DNA of 45,589 nt from contig JAOUHD010000009.1 of assembly GCA_029865345.1 (NCBI GenBank), positions 1 to 45,589 on the forward strand. Direction: 5' to 3'. Positions 19,874 through 30,074 of the stretch are shown here, one piece after another. The notes beneath the pieces were generated by a model, which saw only the letters and a list, made by a program, of their open reading frames with translations, had not been told where the DNA came from and made no database searches. Both the position numbers and the translations under genes were made by a program. Positions within the stretch are counted from its first letter, which is position 1. Every line of letters starts with the position of its first letter. This DNA comes from Nitrospira sp. (GTDB taxonomy: Bacteria > Nitrospirota > Nitrospiria > Nitrospirales > Nitrospiraceae).

Positions 19874-20737
19874 ATTGTCACGTCGATGCGGGGCCAGATC
19901 GTACGGAAATCATGTTGGACGAGATTGCCGATTTCTGTCTCGCGGCGTTGGCGAAGACCGACATACACACCATCGATATCACGGGCGGGGCACCGGAGCT
20001 CAACCGGAACTTTCGCCGGCTGGTCGAACGGGCCCGTGCCCTCGATCGTCATGTGATCGATCGCTGCAACCTGTCCGTGTTGCTGCTTCCCTCACAGGCG
20101 GACCTTGCGGAATTCTTGGCCAGCCATCGAGTCGAAATCATCGCCTCACTTCCGGCCTATCGTGCCGGACAGACCGATGCGCAGCGGGAGGAAGGAATCT
20201 TTGAGAAATCCATCGAGGCCCTCAAGCTGTTGAACAAACTGGGGTACGGGCGATCGGGGAGCGGCCTTGCCCTGAACCTCGTGTACAATCCGGTCGGCGC
20301 GTTTCTCCCGCCGAAGCAAGAAGCACTCGAAGCCCAATTTCGGAAAGAGCTCCGGACGCGGTACGACATCGAGTTCAACCGTCTCTATACCGTCACCAAC
20401 ATGCCAATCAGCCGATTTCTAGAATTCCTGATGGAGAGTGGTAATTACGATGCCTATATGGAACGCCTGGCCACTGCCTTCAACCCTGCAGCTGCAGCAG
20501 GCATCATGTGCCGATCGATGATTTCCGTGGGATGGGACGGCACCCTGTACGATTGCGTACTTCAATCAGATGCTTACGCTGCCGGTCAAGGACGGCATGC
20601 CGCGCCATATTCGCGACTTTGATCCCACCTGCCTCAGCACACGCAGGATTGTGATGGGTAATCACTGCTACGGGTGCACGGCCGGGGCCGGCTCGTCTTG
20701 CGGCGGAGCAGTGATGAAGGCAAATCCGACACAGTAG
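19874..20737 (+). pseudogene. arsS: 5'-truncated, frameshifted arsenosugar-biosynthesis radical SAM protein (ArsS-like)
   Basis: Begins mid-motif at CHVDAGPDRTEIMLDEIADF; IDITGGAPELN; frame shifts near 20555 and resumes as FNQMLTLPVKDGMPRHIRDFDPTCLSTRRIVMGNHCYGCTAGAGSSCGGAVMKANPTQ*. Confidence 0.8.
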
Positions 20738-20747
20738 GCAGACACAT

Positions 20748-20949
20748 ATGGACCTCTCACTTCTCACATTTCTCTTGGTGTTATCTCTTGCTTTCGCCAA
20801 TGGCGCGAACGACGTGTCCAAAGCTATTGCCACCCTCGTGGGCAGCGGCGTCGCTGATTATCGGACCGCCATCTTATGGGGAACGTTCTGGACGACCGTC
20901 GGCGCTGGGCTTTCGGGACTAGTCGCTACCGCGATGGTGAAAACCTTCA
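20748..20949 (+). pseudogene. 3'-truncated PiT-family inorganic phosphate transporter
   Basis: MDLSLLTFLLVLSLAFANGANDVSKAIATLVGSGVADYRTAILWGTFWTTVGAGLSGLVATAMVKTFS, then runs into transposase sequence. Confidence 0.8.
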
Positions 20950-21738
20950 GCCAAGTCTGGCAGTGGCGATCCAGACCGCGCATGTGCGTACCTGCCAGAC
21001 ATATGGCCCAGACCGGCTGCACGCCGAACTGCGTGAGGACGGCTTTCTAGCTGGGATCAGCCGCATCAAGCGGCTGCGGAAGAAACTGGGCTTGCGCTGT
21101 ATATCGGTGCGTCGGTTCACGACGACCACGGATTCGACGCATGCGCTGCCGGTAGCGGAAAACGTGTTGGCTCAGACCTTTGCCATCAGACAACCAAATG
21201 AGGCGTGGGTCACCGCTATGATCGATGTGCCGACCGTGGAAGGGTGGCCGTATGTGGCTGGCGTGAAGGCTCTCTACACCTGTGAAATGGTCGGCCTGCG
21301 ATGGACGCCAGGATGACGACGGACTTGGTGCGGGGTGCGCTCATGAAGGCCATCGACTCCAAGTATCCAGCCCCGGGGCTCATGCATCACTCCGACCGCG
21401 TGGTTCAGTATTGTGCCCAGGACTATCAAGCGCAATTGCGGCAGTTCGGTCTGACCCCGTCCATGAGTCGGAAGGGCAACTGCTATGAGAACGCGCCGAT
21501 GGAGAGTTTCTGGGGAACGCTAAAAATGAGCTGGTGCATCACCGGCGGTATGCCACGCGGGAACAGGCCCGGCGAGATATCACGGAGTACATCGAGCTGT
21601 GCTATAACCGTCAGCGGCGACATTCTCGACTGGGGAATTACTCGTCCGTAACATTTCCCCAGCAGTGGGCCCGTCAGCAGTCGGCGGCGTGAGGCTTCGA
21701 CTTATGGCGTCCACTATTGACAACTGGGGTCAGGTACC
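20950..21738 (+). mobile_element. Decayed IS3-family element (orfB remnant, left end missing)
   Basis: HVRTCQTYGPDRLHAELREDGFLAGISRIKRLRKKLGLRC...HHSDRVVQYCAQDYQAQLRQFGLTPSMSRKGNCYENAPMESFWGTLK...ITEYIELCYNRQRRHSRLGNYS spread over several frames; possible right end gggtcaggtacca. Confidence 0.85.
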
Positions 21739-21859
21739 ATAGATAGACTCGGAGCGAGGAAGATGGCCCTTTCGTTGGCACTCACGTTCTGAGGACAACG
21801 GAGATGCATCCGCACCGACAGCACATGAATTCTCTCCCTCTCCCAAAGAACGCTCCCTG

Positions 21860-22945
21860 ATGAAGACCCATTCCAAACCTAGTTTGATGACCCAGTACCA
21901 ATCTGCGTGGGGAAACAAGACAGACTCGAACCGTCCCCGCATGCTGGTCACGCCGAATGGCTGGTCTCCGGCAAAAATCCTGGGCACCAGGCTGCTGCTG
22001 GTGTTTTTTCTCTTCTGTTTTGTGTTCACCCTACTCTGGGTGGATCGCGATGGCTTGCGCGATCATGCTGACGGCGAGCTATCCTTCGCGGACGTGGTGT
22101 ATTTCACCATGATCACCGTGACGACGGTCGGCTACGGAGACATCGTTCCGGTGTCCACACGAGCGCGGTTGTTGGATGCCCTGGTCGTCACACCGATTCG
22201 ATTCGGCATCTGGTTCTTGTTCCTGGGAACCGCCTATCAGTTGATCATCCGGCAATATATGGAGGAATACCGCATGGCGAAACTCCAGGCGAATCTCAAC
22301 GGTCATATCATCGTCTGTGGCTTCGGCCATACCGGGCTGTCCGCCACGAAAGAACTCTTGGCGCGCGGGACGAGTGCCACGCAGATCCTAGTGATCGACA
22401 GACTGGAAGAGCGGGTACGATTGGCCGGAACCCTTGGCATTGCGGCCTTTCAGGCCGACAACACGCAAGAATCCGTGTTGCGCGACGCCGTCATCGATAA
22501 AGCCAAGGCCGTCATCATTGCCGCGGGCATCGACGACGCAAACGCGCTGATTCTGCTTACGGCCAGACACCTCAATCCAAAGGTGCGTATCATCGTCAGC
22601 GCGAAGGAAGAGGAAAATGTGAAACTCTTTAAACAGGGAGGCGCGGACGCCATCCTTTCACCGGCAACCTTCGGCGGCTATATTCTCGCGGCAGCTGTGG
22701 ATCAAGGACACATGGTGCAATACCTCGATGATCTGCTCACCACAGGAGGCAACGTTGCTTTGGTTGAGCGAACGGTCCGACCCAACGAAATCGGGAAATC
22801 CCCGGCCGACCTGCACCCCGACCTCTTGCTCCGTCTCTATCGCAACAACACCATGTACCCCTACTTACACTTGGCTCAAGCCGGCCCGCTTCAGCGCGGA
22901 GATATCATGGTGCTCTTTACGAGTTCGCCAACCGACACGGGATAA
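21860..22945 (+). CDS. Potassium channel with TrkA-N (RCK) domain
   Basis: Selectivity filter TMITVTTVGYGDIVP; RCK Rossmann IIVCGFGHTGLSATKELL; C-terminal TrkA-like segment. Confidence 0.95.
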   Translation: MKTHSKPSLMTQYQSAWGNKTDSNRPRMLVTPNGWSPAKILGTRLLLVFFLFCFVFTLLWVDRDGLRDHADGELSFADVVYFTMITVTTVGYGDIVPVSTRARLLDALVVTPIRFGIWFLFLGTAYQLIIRQYMEEYRMAKLQANLNGHIIVCGFGHTGLSATKELLARGTSATQILVIDRLEERVRLAGTLGIAAFQADNTQESVLRDAVIDKAKAVIIAAGIDDANALILLTARHLNPKVRIIVSAKEEENVKLFKQGGADAILSPATFGGYILAAAVDQGHMVQYLDDLLTTGGNVALVERTVRPNEIGKSPADLHPDLLLRLYRNNTMYPYLHLAQAGPLQRGDIMVLFTSSPTDTG

Positions 22946-23018
22946 TCATTCATCGAACAAATGAAATGCCGGAATGCAGGGGATCTCACCCAAGTATCGG
23001 CACCAGGCGTGTTCTTGC

Positions 23019-24278
23019 TTAGGTCGGTGACAACGCTCGCACCAGACGTTCGATCGTGAGACCTTGGACGAGGATTGAAAAGACGACAACGACGTACGTC
23101 ATCGTAATGAGCACATCTCGATACGGAGACGACGGAAGTGAGAGTGCCATCGCCACGGAGATTCCGCCGCGTAAACCACCCCATGTCAGCATCAATGTTG
23201 CGCGATCGGTAAACTCTTGGAACAACCGAAACACTTGAACAGGAAGGCTGACGCTGACAAAGCGGGCCAATAACACCAGTGGAATCGCGATAAGGCCTGC
23301 TTCTAGGTATTCGGGCTTGAAGGTCAAGGCCAAGACCTCAAGGCCGATCAAGACAAAGAGCACGGCATTGAGCAATTCATCGATCAGTTCCCAAAACGTA
23401 TCTAGATACTCCCGTGTGGTCTCCGACATCGCGAGGTGACGTCCGTGGTTGCCGATCAAGAGACCGGATACCACGACGGCGATCGGACCTGAGGTATGTA
23501 CCGCATCGGCCAATGCGTATCCTCCCATCACCAACGCCAGCGTCAGTAAAATCTCGACATGATGCTGATCGATCGACTTCAGCATGACGTACGTCAGGTA
23601 TCCCAGCGCAAGACCCATTGCCGCCCCGCCCACGGCTTCTTTGACGAACAGCAGGACGATGGAGCCTGGCGTGATCGTTCCTGTCTCTGCCACCCCGAGC
23701 AGCACAAGAAACACGGCAACGCCAACGCCGTCATTAAAGAGCGACTCTCCCGTAATCTTGATTTCTAGTTGTTTCGGGGCCTTCGCGTTTTTTAGAATTC
23801 CCAAGACGGCGATGGGATCTGTGGGAGAGATCAAGGCGCCGAACAACAGGCACCCGATGAAGGGGATCGAAAGACCGATCCATCCAAGGAGTAGATATGT
23901 CAGCGCGCCCACGATACTAGCCGACACCATGACGCCGAGGCAGGCCAACGTCCCAATAAACCATTTCTGCTTCAACAGATCATCCAGATTGACATGCAGC
24001 GCGCCGGCAAAAAGCAGGAAGCTGAGCATGCCATGTAGGAGCGTTTCGTCGAAATCGATACTCCGGATGAAGCTCTCGGCTTCTGCTTGGATCCCATAGC
24101 CAAGCTTCCCGAGCAACAAAAGGACAAGTGACATCACTAGCGCGATGGCCATGAGGCCGATCGTCACCGGCAACTTGATATATCGATGGTTCAGATAGCT
24201 GAACACCGCGGAGAGGCAGACCACAATGGTGATGGTTTGAATCAGCGACATCTCAGGGAGCGTCTGCCAGAAGGGCAA
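23019..24278 (-). CDS. CPA1-type Na+/H+ antiporter
   Basis: LLFGALISPTDPIAVLGILKNAKAPKQLEIKITGESLFNDGVGVAVF; multiple TM helices. Confidence 0.95.
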   Translation of the reverse strand: MPFWQTLPEMSLIQTITIVVCLSAVFSYLNHRYIKLPVTIGLMAIALVMSLVLLLLGKLGYGIQAEAESFIRSIDFDETLLHGMLSFLLFAGALHVNLDDLLKQKWFIGTLACLGVMVSASIVGALTYLLLGWIGLSIPFIGCLLFGALISPTDPIAVLGILKNAKAPKQLEIKITGESLFNDGVGVAVFLVLLGVAETGTITPGSIVLLFVKEAVGGAAMGLALGYLTYVMLKSIDQHHVEILLTLALVMGGYALADAVHTSGPIAVVVSGLLIGNHGRHLAMSETTREYLDTFWELIDELLNAVLFVLIGLEVLALTFKPEYLEAGLIAIPLVLLARFVSVSLPVQVFRLFQEFTDRATLMLTWGGLRGGISVAMALSLPSSPYRDVLITMTYVVVVFSILVQGLTIERLVRALSPT

Positions 24279-24294
24279 ATGACTCGGAATGTGT

Positions 24295-25575
24295 TCACGA
24301 AGCAGACGGCTCCGCGATCGATTCAGCAGAACTGGCAGGATGCCAGCGTTGATATAGAGTCAACACCAGCGTCATGCCGAGCACACAAAAGACAATCACG
24401 GTGAGCGCATAAATTGGGAACAATTCCGTGCCGGGGATTCCGGCAGAGATCGGAAGAAAGGCCATGACTGCAGTTGCCACGCCACGCGGGAACATCGCGG
24501 CAATCACCACCCGCTCACCCGCCGTCCACGTGTTGTTCACGCGAGCTAGCCCTTCGGTAACAGCGCCCCGAACGAGCACGACAATGCAGAACAACCCCAA
24601 ACTCATCAAGGCAATCTCGATGGTCAAGGAAGAGAAATCCAGAATCAACCCCAATAACACATAAAAGAATGTCCGAACCAAAAACGATAACTCTTCGTGC
24701 ATCCGCTTCATGAATTCGCTCAAAACGAACTTCGCTTGATCCAGCTCATACCCGATCAGAGCGCGTATTGGTTTAGCCATCCGCCCAACGAGAAACTCCA
24801 TATTGCTGAGGACCAAGCCGAACAAGAGAATCGTGATGGCACCGTTGGCGCCGATCAACTCCGCCACATAATACAGCACCAAAATGGCCGCCATCGTGAG
24901 CATGTAGGATAACGCTTGTCCTCCGAGCCAGGCCAACAGCCGTGCCCACAGAGCGCCCGCCAAGAGCGCCAGCATAATCGCATCCCAAAATGCATGAAAG
25001 ACCTCACGAATAAAATGTCCCCCTCCGCTCGAATCTTTCATCGTGCCCATCAAGGCCAACGCAATGACCACGACAAAGACCTCTGAGATGGCCGAATCGA
25101 GGCTCAACAACACCTTGGTCGAATCCCGGAGCGAAGACATATGCGACGTCACAGGGATAATAATGGCAGCCGCAGTCCCCCCCAAGATGGTACCAAGGAG
25201 CAGCCCATGCAACCATGACGCATGGGTGACCCACATATAAAAACCCATGATCGTGAGAATGGTCAGGCTGAAGACCATCACGGAATACAGCAGAGCCATC
25301 GGGGTCTCGCTGATAACTTTCATGATATGGAGATTGATCCCGCCATCGAAGAGTATGATCAGCAGCGCGAGGGTACCAAAGTAGGGAGCCAGACTCATGA
25401 CGGCGGTAGGTTCAGCCACATGAAACACAGGTCCGAGCAGAACCCCGAATCCCATCAGAAACAGCACGCTAGGAATGCCGGTCCGCCTGAAGACCAACTC
25501 GCCCGCCAAGCTGACCAGGATGATCAAGCCTGTTAAGCCCAACACAAGATCAACGCTTAAAGGCTCCACGTACAA
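24295..25575 (-). CDS. Cation:proton antiporter (second, divergent family member)
   Basis: FDGGINLHI, GTILGGTAAAIIIPVTSHMSSLRDSTKVLLSLDSAISEVFVVVIALALMG; multiple TM helices. Confidence 0.9.
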   Translation of the reverse strand: MYVEPLSVDLVLGLTGLIILVSLAGELVFRRTGIPSVLFLMGFGVLLGPVFHVAEPTAVMSLAPYFGTLALLIILFDGGINLHIMKVISETPMALLYSVMVFSLTILTIMGFYMWVTHASWLHGLLLGTILGGTAAAIIIPVTSHMSSLRDSTKVLLSLDSAISEVFVVVIALALMGTMKDSSGGGHFIREVFHAFWDAIMLALLAGALWARLLAWLGGQALSYMLTMAAILVLYYVAELIGANGAITILLFGLVLSNMEFLVGRMAKPIRALIGYELDQAKFVLSEFMKRMHEELSFLVRTFFYVLLGLILDFSSLTIEIALMSLGLFCIVVLVRGAVTEGLARVNNTWTAGERVVIAAMFPRGVATAVMAFLPISAGIPGTELFPIYALTVIVFCVLGMTLVLTLYQRWHPASSAESIAEPSAS

Positions 25576-25775
25576 ATCCTCCTTAGCACGCTACAATCGT
25601 ACTCCCACCGGCATTATGCATTTGCCCTTTCTTTTTGGCAACCAATCACCGCCGATGAGCCTGACGCATCCACAACTGGATTGTCGCTAGCGAAAAAAGT
25701 GGTGGCATGGCACAATCATAACCTCCGCATTTATCTTGCTGTCAGGAACACGAACTACGAACGGACGTTGAAGAA

Positions 25776-27851
25776 TTGAACAAGCTCAATCCCCACACCG
25801 CTTCATCTCGCAAGATAAGGCTCGCAGTTTTCAGCCTTGTCATGGCTTGCCTGACCGCTGTTCCCGTCTTTGCTGAACCATCGGGATCCGGTTCGGCTGT
25901 TCCGGTTCGTCTCCATGGCGAGACCTTGTTCACCCTTCAGACAGGGCTCGCCAATGTTGATACGGCCTCGCGAGCAGCGGCCATCGAGCAGCGCCTGGAT
26001 CGACTGGCTCGAGCGGCACCGTCCGTCATTGATAGCCTGAGAGTCGAAGACCATGAACAGACGGCCTATGTGTTGACGTCGGAGGAAGTGCTGTTCGTCG
26101 TGACCGACAATGAGGCCAAGGCAGCTGGAAAACCGCGACACCTCTTGGCCGAGGAGCAGACAGAAACAATACGGGAAGCACTCAGAGCTCCTCCCTCCGT
26201 CCAATCATCGCGAGAACCGTCGTCTCCGATGGCCTTGCGGAATCTGCTGTGGGCCGGCGTCGCCACCGCGTTATTGATCTTCTTCGCCGTGGCCTTTCAG
26301 GTCTTCTTTCCCAGACTCTATGAGGCTATCGAGGCATGGAGTGAGACGCAACTGCGCGCTGTGTCACTTCGCGGGTTGGAGCTGAGCGCGGCAGACCAAC
26401 TCAGCCATGTCCTTGTGTTCTGCAGCAAAGTTCTTCGAGGGGTCCTCTCCGGTCTTGGGCTGTATTGGTACTTCCATTTCGTCTTGAACCTCTTTCCGCA
26501 AACACGCCTGTTTGAGCAGAGGTTTATGGAGGCATTGGCCGTACCGTTTGAACAGATCCAGGCCTTGCTGCGCAATTGGGGTGATCTGGCCATCGGGCTT
26601 CTGCTCGCCATGGTCGCCACAGGTTTGTTTCTGGGCTTCTTGAAAGTATTTCGCGAGCTGTTTCCCAGTATGCTCGAGAAGGTTTCTGCCTGGGGCCACA
26701 CGACGACGTACTCGTTCAAGATCCAGCGTGTGGAGATGCTGTCCGGCGCCCAAATCTCGGATGGCCTGCTGGTGCTGTTACGGGCCCTTCGATTGGCGGC
26801 ATACGTCACCCTCACCTACCTTTACGTCACCTCGATTCTTGGATTTTTTCCTGCCACCCATAAACTCTCTGTCGAACTTTTGAACTATCTGATCGAGCCG
26901 ATCAAGATGATAGGTCGAGAGGTCATCGCCTCGGTGCCGGACATCATCGCCATTGTCATCATCATCATCGTCACCAACTATGTCATCAAGCTCATCCGCA
27001 TGGTCTTCAAAGGAATGGAGCGAGGGGCGATCACCTTCCAGGGCTTTCATCGTGAATGGGCGACTCCGACCTACACGATCGTGCGTTTTTTTGTCCTGGT
27101 CTTCGCCGCGGTTGCGATCTTTCCGTACATTCCGGGGTCACAGTCTGAAGCGTTCAGAGGCATCTCGGTGTTTCTCGGTGTGCTCGTATCGTTGGGAGCC
27201 GCCGGATCGTTCAGCAATATCATCGCAGGGGTGGTCCTGACGTATATGCGACCGTTCATCATTGGAGACCGAGTCAAGATTGCCGATACGGTCGGGGACA
27301 TCATGGAAAAGACCCTCTTGGTGACACGGGTCAGAACCATCAAAAACGTCGACATCACGATTCCCAACGCGTTGGTCCTCAACTCGCACATCATCAACTA
27401 CAGTTCGTCAGCCATGATGCCGCCGCCGCTCATTCTCCATACAAGCCTGACCATCGGCTATGACGCACCGTGGCAGAAAGTCCATGAGCTGCTCATTGCG
27501 GCGGCCAAGCAGACGAGGCATATTCTGGAAACACCGGAGCCCTTCGTCTTGCAAACCAGCCTGGATGATTTCTATGTGAGGTATGAAATCAACGCCTATA
27601 CCGGCGCTCCGAATAAGATGGCCACCATCTACTCGGAACTCCACCAACATATCCAGGACCAGTTCAATGAGGCCGGAGTCGAGATTATGTCGCCTCACTA
27701 CACCCAAATCCGTGATGGCAACCAGACCACAATTCCCGACCAATATTTGCCTAAAGGTTACCAAGCTCCGGCGTTCAGAATTGGTCCGTTGGACGGCTTG
27801 TTCGGTGGTTCAAAAGATACTAAGAGCGCCAAAGAGGAATCCGCACCATGA
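25776..27851 (+). CDS. Large MscS-family mechanosensitive channel, 691 aa
   Basis: Multiple TMs, LGAAGSFSNIIAGVVLTYMRPFIIGDRVKIADTVGDIMEKTLLVTRVRTIKNVDITIPN; signal-like N-terminus. Confidence 0.9.
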   Translation: MNKLNPHTASSRKIRLAVFSLVMACLTAVPVFAEPSGSGSAVPVRLHGETLFTLQTGLANVDTASRAAAIEQRLDRLARAAPSVIDSLRVEDHEQTAYVLTSEEVLFVVTDNEAKAAGKPRHLLAEEQTETIREALRAPPSVQSSREPSSPMALRNLLWAGVATALLIFFAVAFQVFFPRLYEAIEAWSETQLRAVSLRGLELSAADQLSHVLVFCSKVLRGVLSGLGLYWYFHFVLNLFPQTRLFEQRFMEALAVPFEQIQALLRNWGDLAIGLLLAMVATGLFLGFLKVFRELFPSMLEKVSAWGHTTTYSFKIQRVEMLSGAQISDGLLVLLRALRLAAYVTLTYLYVTSILGFFPATHKLSVELLNYLIEPIKMIGREVIASVPDIIAIVIIIIVTNYVIKLIRMVFKGMERGAITFQGFHREWATPTYTIVRFFVLVFAAVAIFPYIPGSQSEAFRGISVFLGVLVSLGAAGSFSNIIAGVVLTYMRPFIIGDRVKIADTVGDIMEKTLLVTRVRTIKNVDITIPNALVLNSHIINYSSSAMMPPPLILHTSLTIGYDAPWQKVHELLIAAAKQTRHILETPEPFVLQTSLDDFYVRYEINAYTGAPNKMATIYSELHQHIQDQFNEAGVEIMSPHYTQIRDGNQTTIPDQYLPKGYQAPAFRIGPLDGLFGGSKDTKSAKEESAP

Positions 27852-28780
27852 TGACCTCCGTACAACACTTCGTGGAGAGCTGGCTGTTCGACCCCACGAT
27901 CGGCAAGACCGTTTCCACCACAGTTGCCATCTTCTTCGTCTGGGCAATGGTGCGGATATCCCGAACAATGCTGAACCGGTATGTGCAGGAGCCAGGCAAC
28001 TTGTACAGAGCCAGGAAGCTTGTGACCTTTTTAGGTTACTTCACGGCATTGATTATCATCTCCCTCATCTTCAGCGACCGTCTTGGCAAAATGGCGGTCG
28101 CCTTTGGCGTTGCAGGCGCTGGAATAGCCTTTGCCCTACAAGAGGTCATCGCCAGCCTGGCCGGGTGGGTTGCCATCTCATTCGGCAATTTCTACAACAC
28201 AGGTGATCGTATCCAATTGGGTGGAATCAAAGGTGACGTGATCGATATCGGCATGTTGCGGACGACCATGATGGAAATCGGCCAATGGGTGAACGCGGAC
28301 CTCTATAATGGTCGTATTGTCAAAATTGCCAATAGTTTCGTGTTCAAAGAACCCGTCTTCAATTACTCCGGAGACTTCCCCTTTCTCTGGGACGAAATCG
28401 CCATCCCTGTGAAACACGGCAGCGACCACCGCCTCGCACGAGATATCTTTCAGCGGATACTCTCTGACATCACTGGAGAATATGCCCAGCAGGCCAAGAT
28501 AAGCTGGGCGACGCTGATTCGGCAGTATCAGGTTGAGCCCGCTGAGCTTGATCCTCGCGTGTTTTTGGTCGCCAACGATAACTGGATGGAATTCACCCTG
28601 CGCTACGTTGTGGACTATAAAAAGCGACGAATCACAAAGGATTTTCTATTCACACGCGTTCTCGAGGACGTGGACCAGACATTGGGACGCGTGGCCCTGG
28701 CATCTGCAACCTTTCATCTCGTTGAGACTCCTGAAATCAACGTCAAACTCGTTGAAACAACGAAGGGCGGCAGCGCTTGA
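27848..28780 (+). CDS. MscS-family mechanosensitive channel, 310 aa
   Basis: GVAGAGIAFALQEVIASLAGWVAISFGNFYNTGDRIQLGGIKGDVIDIGMLRTTMMEIG; overlaps upstream stop by ATGA. Confidence 0.9.
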   Translation: MMTSVQHFVESWLFDPTIGKTVSTTVAIFFVWAMVRISRTMLNRYVQEPGNLYRARKLVTFLGYFTALIIISLIFSDRLGKMAVAFGVAGAGIAFALQEVIASLAGWVAISFGNFYNTGDRIQLGGIKGDVIDIGMLRTTMMEIGQWVNADLYNGRIVKIANSFVFKEPVFNYSGDFPFLWDEIAIPVKHGSDHRLARDIFQRILSDITGEYAQQAKISWATLIRQYQVEPAELDPRVFLVANDNWMEFTLRYVVDYKKRRITKDFLFTRVLEDVDQTLGRVALASATFHLVETPEINVKLVETTKGGSA

Positions 28781-28890
28781 TTTCAGACGGAGTTGCACTG
28801 GAACCGGCTTAGGTGCAAGGCCTATTCCATTTCACGATCAGACTGACGGCTTCATCGGCGCACCACTCGCCAAACAAGCGTGTCAGCGGA

Positions 28891-30048
28891 ATGCTAGGCT
28901 GGTCGGAGTGGACAGCGGTGTGCTTTACAATATTTTCAGTTTTCCTCGGGGCCAACCCAAGCCTCAGCGAAGAGCCAACAGCATCCGACTGGCACTATGG
29001 AGGATCAATCGACCTGAGTTATGCGGTTGATTTCAACTTTCCAGGCAACCATCTTTGGCGGTCCAAGACCACAACTCCCGGCGTCAATGAGCCGGCCCTC
29101 AACATGGCGGTCGGGTACGTGAGAAAGGATCCATCCGAGCGTTCGCGCTGGGGTCTTGAATTCGGCCTGCAAGAAGGCAACGACACGGAGGGGCTCGTAC
29201 CTCCCGCAATTCCAGAACGTGACAGACCTATCGACCATGCGACACAGCTCAAACATTTTTCTCGAGCGAGTGTCTCGTTCCTGGCCCCGATTGGAAATGG
29301 GTTGAAAGTGACGGCAGGCCTTTTAAACAGTTACATCGGTTACCAATCGATCTACGCCAGATACAACCTGAATTACACTCGTAGCTACATGGCCGACAAT
29401 GCGCCCTATTTCGTATTCGGCCTCGGTGCGACTTATCCGATGAGTCAATCGTGGCAGGTCGGATTCTACGTCATCAACGGATACAACTACCTCTCTCACA
29501 TCAACAACCAGCCCAGCTACGGCATGCAGTCTGTCTGGAAACCCTCCTCCCGCTTGACCATGACTGAGAACCTGTACTACGGTCCCGACCAGTCACACAC
29601 GGCTCTCGAGTTCTGGCGATTCTTTTCCGACAGCATCATCGAATGGAAGGATGGGCCCTTCACACTGGCGGCATCCTATGACATCGGGACTGAAAACGCA
29701 GCCGAGCAAACTGGCCACCCTCGGACCTTCTGGACAGCAGGAGCGCTCTATGCACACTGGAACGTCACCGGCCCCTGGAGCGTGGCGCTCCGTCCGGAGT
29801 TCTATTGGGATCGTCATGGCCGGATCACCGGCTCCGAACAATTCATCAAGGCCATCACGTCGACTTTAGAATATCGACTGCCCCTCACACTTCATACGAT
29901 CCTGGCTCGACTGGAACACCGATACGACGAATCCCGTGGTGCCCGTGGCGGGTTCTTCACGGGCGACTTGTTCAGCCCCGGCATGATCGGACTAACCCCC
30001 AGACAACACCTCTTGCTCTTTTCGTTGATTTGGTTCATCGATCGTTGA
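28891..30048 (+). CDS. Putative outer-membrane beta-barrel protein (porin-2/OmpL-like)
   Basis: Signal-like N-terminus then barrel-type sequence (GGSIDLSYAVDFNFPGNHLWRSK...AGLLNSYIGYQSIYARYNLNYTRSYM...); ATG at 28891 or upstream GTG at 28813. Confidence 0.75.
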   Translation: MLGWSEWTAVCFTIFSVFLGANPSLSEEPTASDWHYGGSIDLSYAVDFNFPGNHLWRSKTTTPGVNEPALNMAVGYVRKDPSERSRWGLEFGLQEGNDTEGLVPPAIPERDRPIDHATQLKHFSRASVSFLAPIGNGLKVTAGLLNSYIGYQSIYARYNLNYTRSYMADNAPYFVFGLGATYPMSQSWQVGFYVINGYNYLSHINNQPSYGMQSVWKPSSRLTMTENLYYGPDQSHTALEFWRFFSDSIIEWKDGPFTLAASYDIGTENAAEQTGHPRTFWTAGALYAHWNVTGPWSVALRPEFYWDRHGRITGSEQFIKAITSTLEYRLPLTLHTILARLEHRYDESRGARGGFFTGDLFSPGMIGLTPRQHLLLFSLIWFIDR

Positions 30049-30074
30049 TCGCCATAGGCTATGGAGGCATCGCG

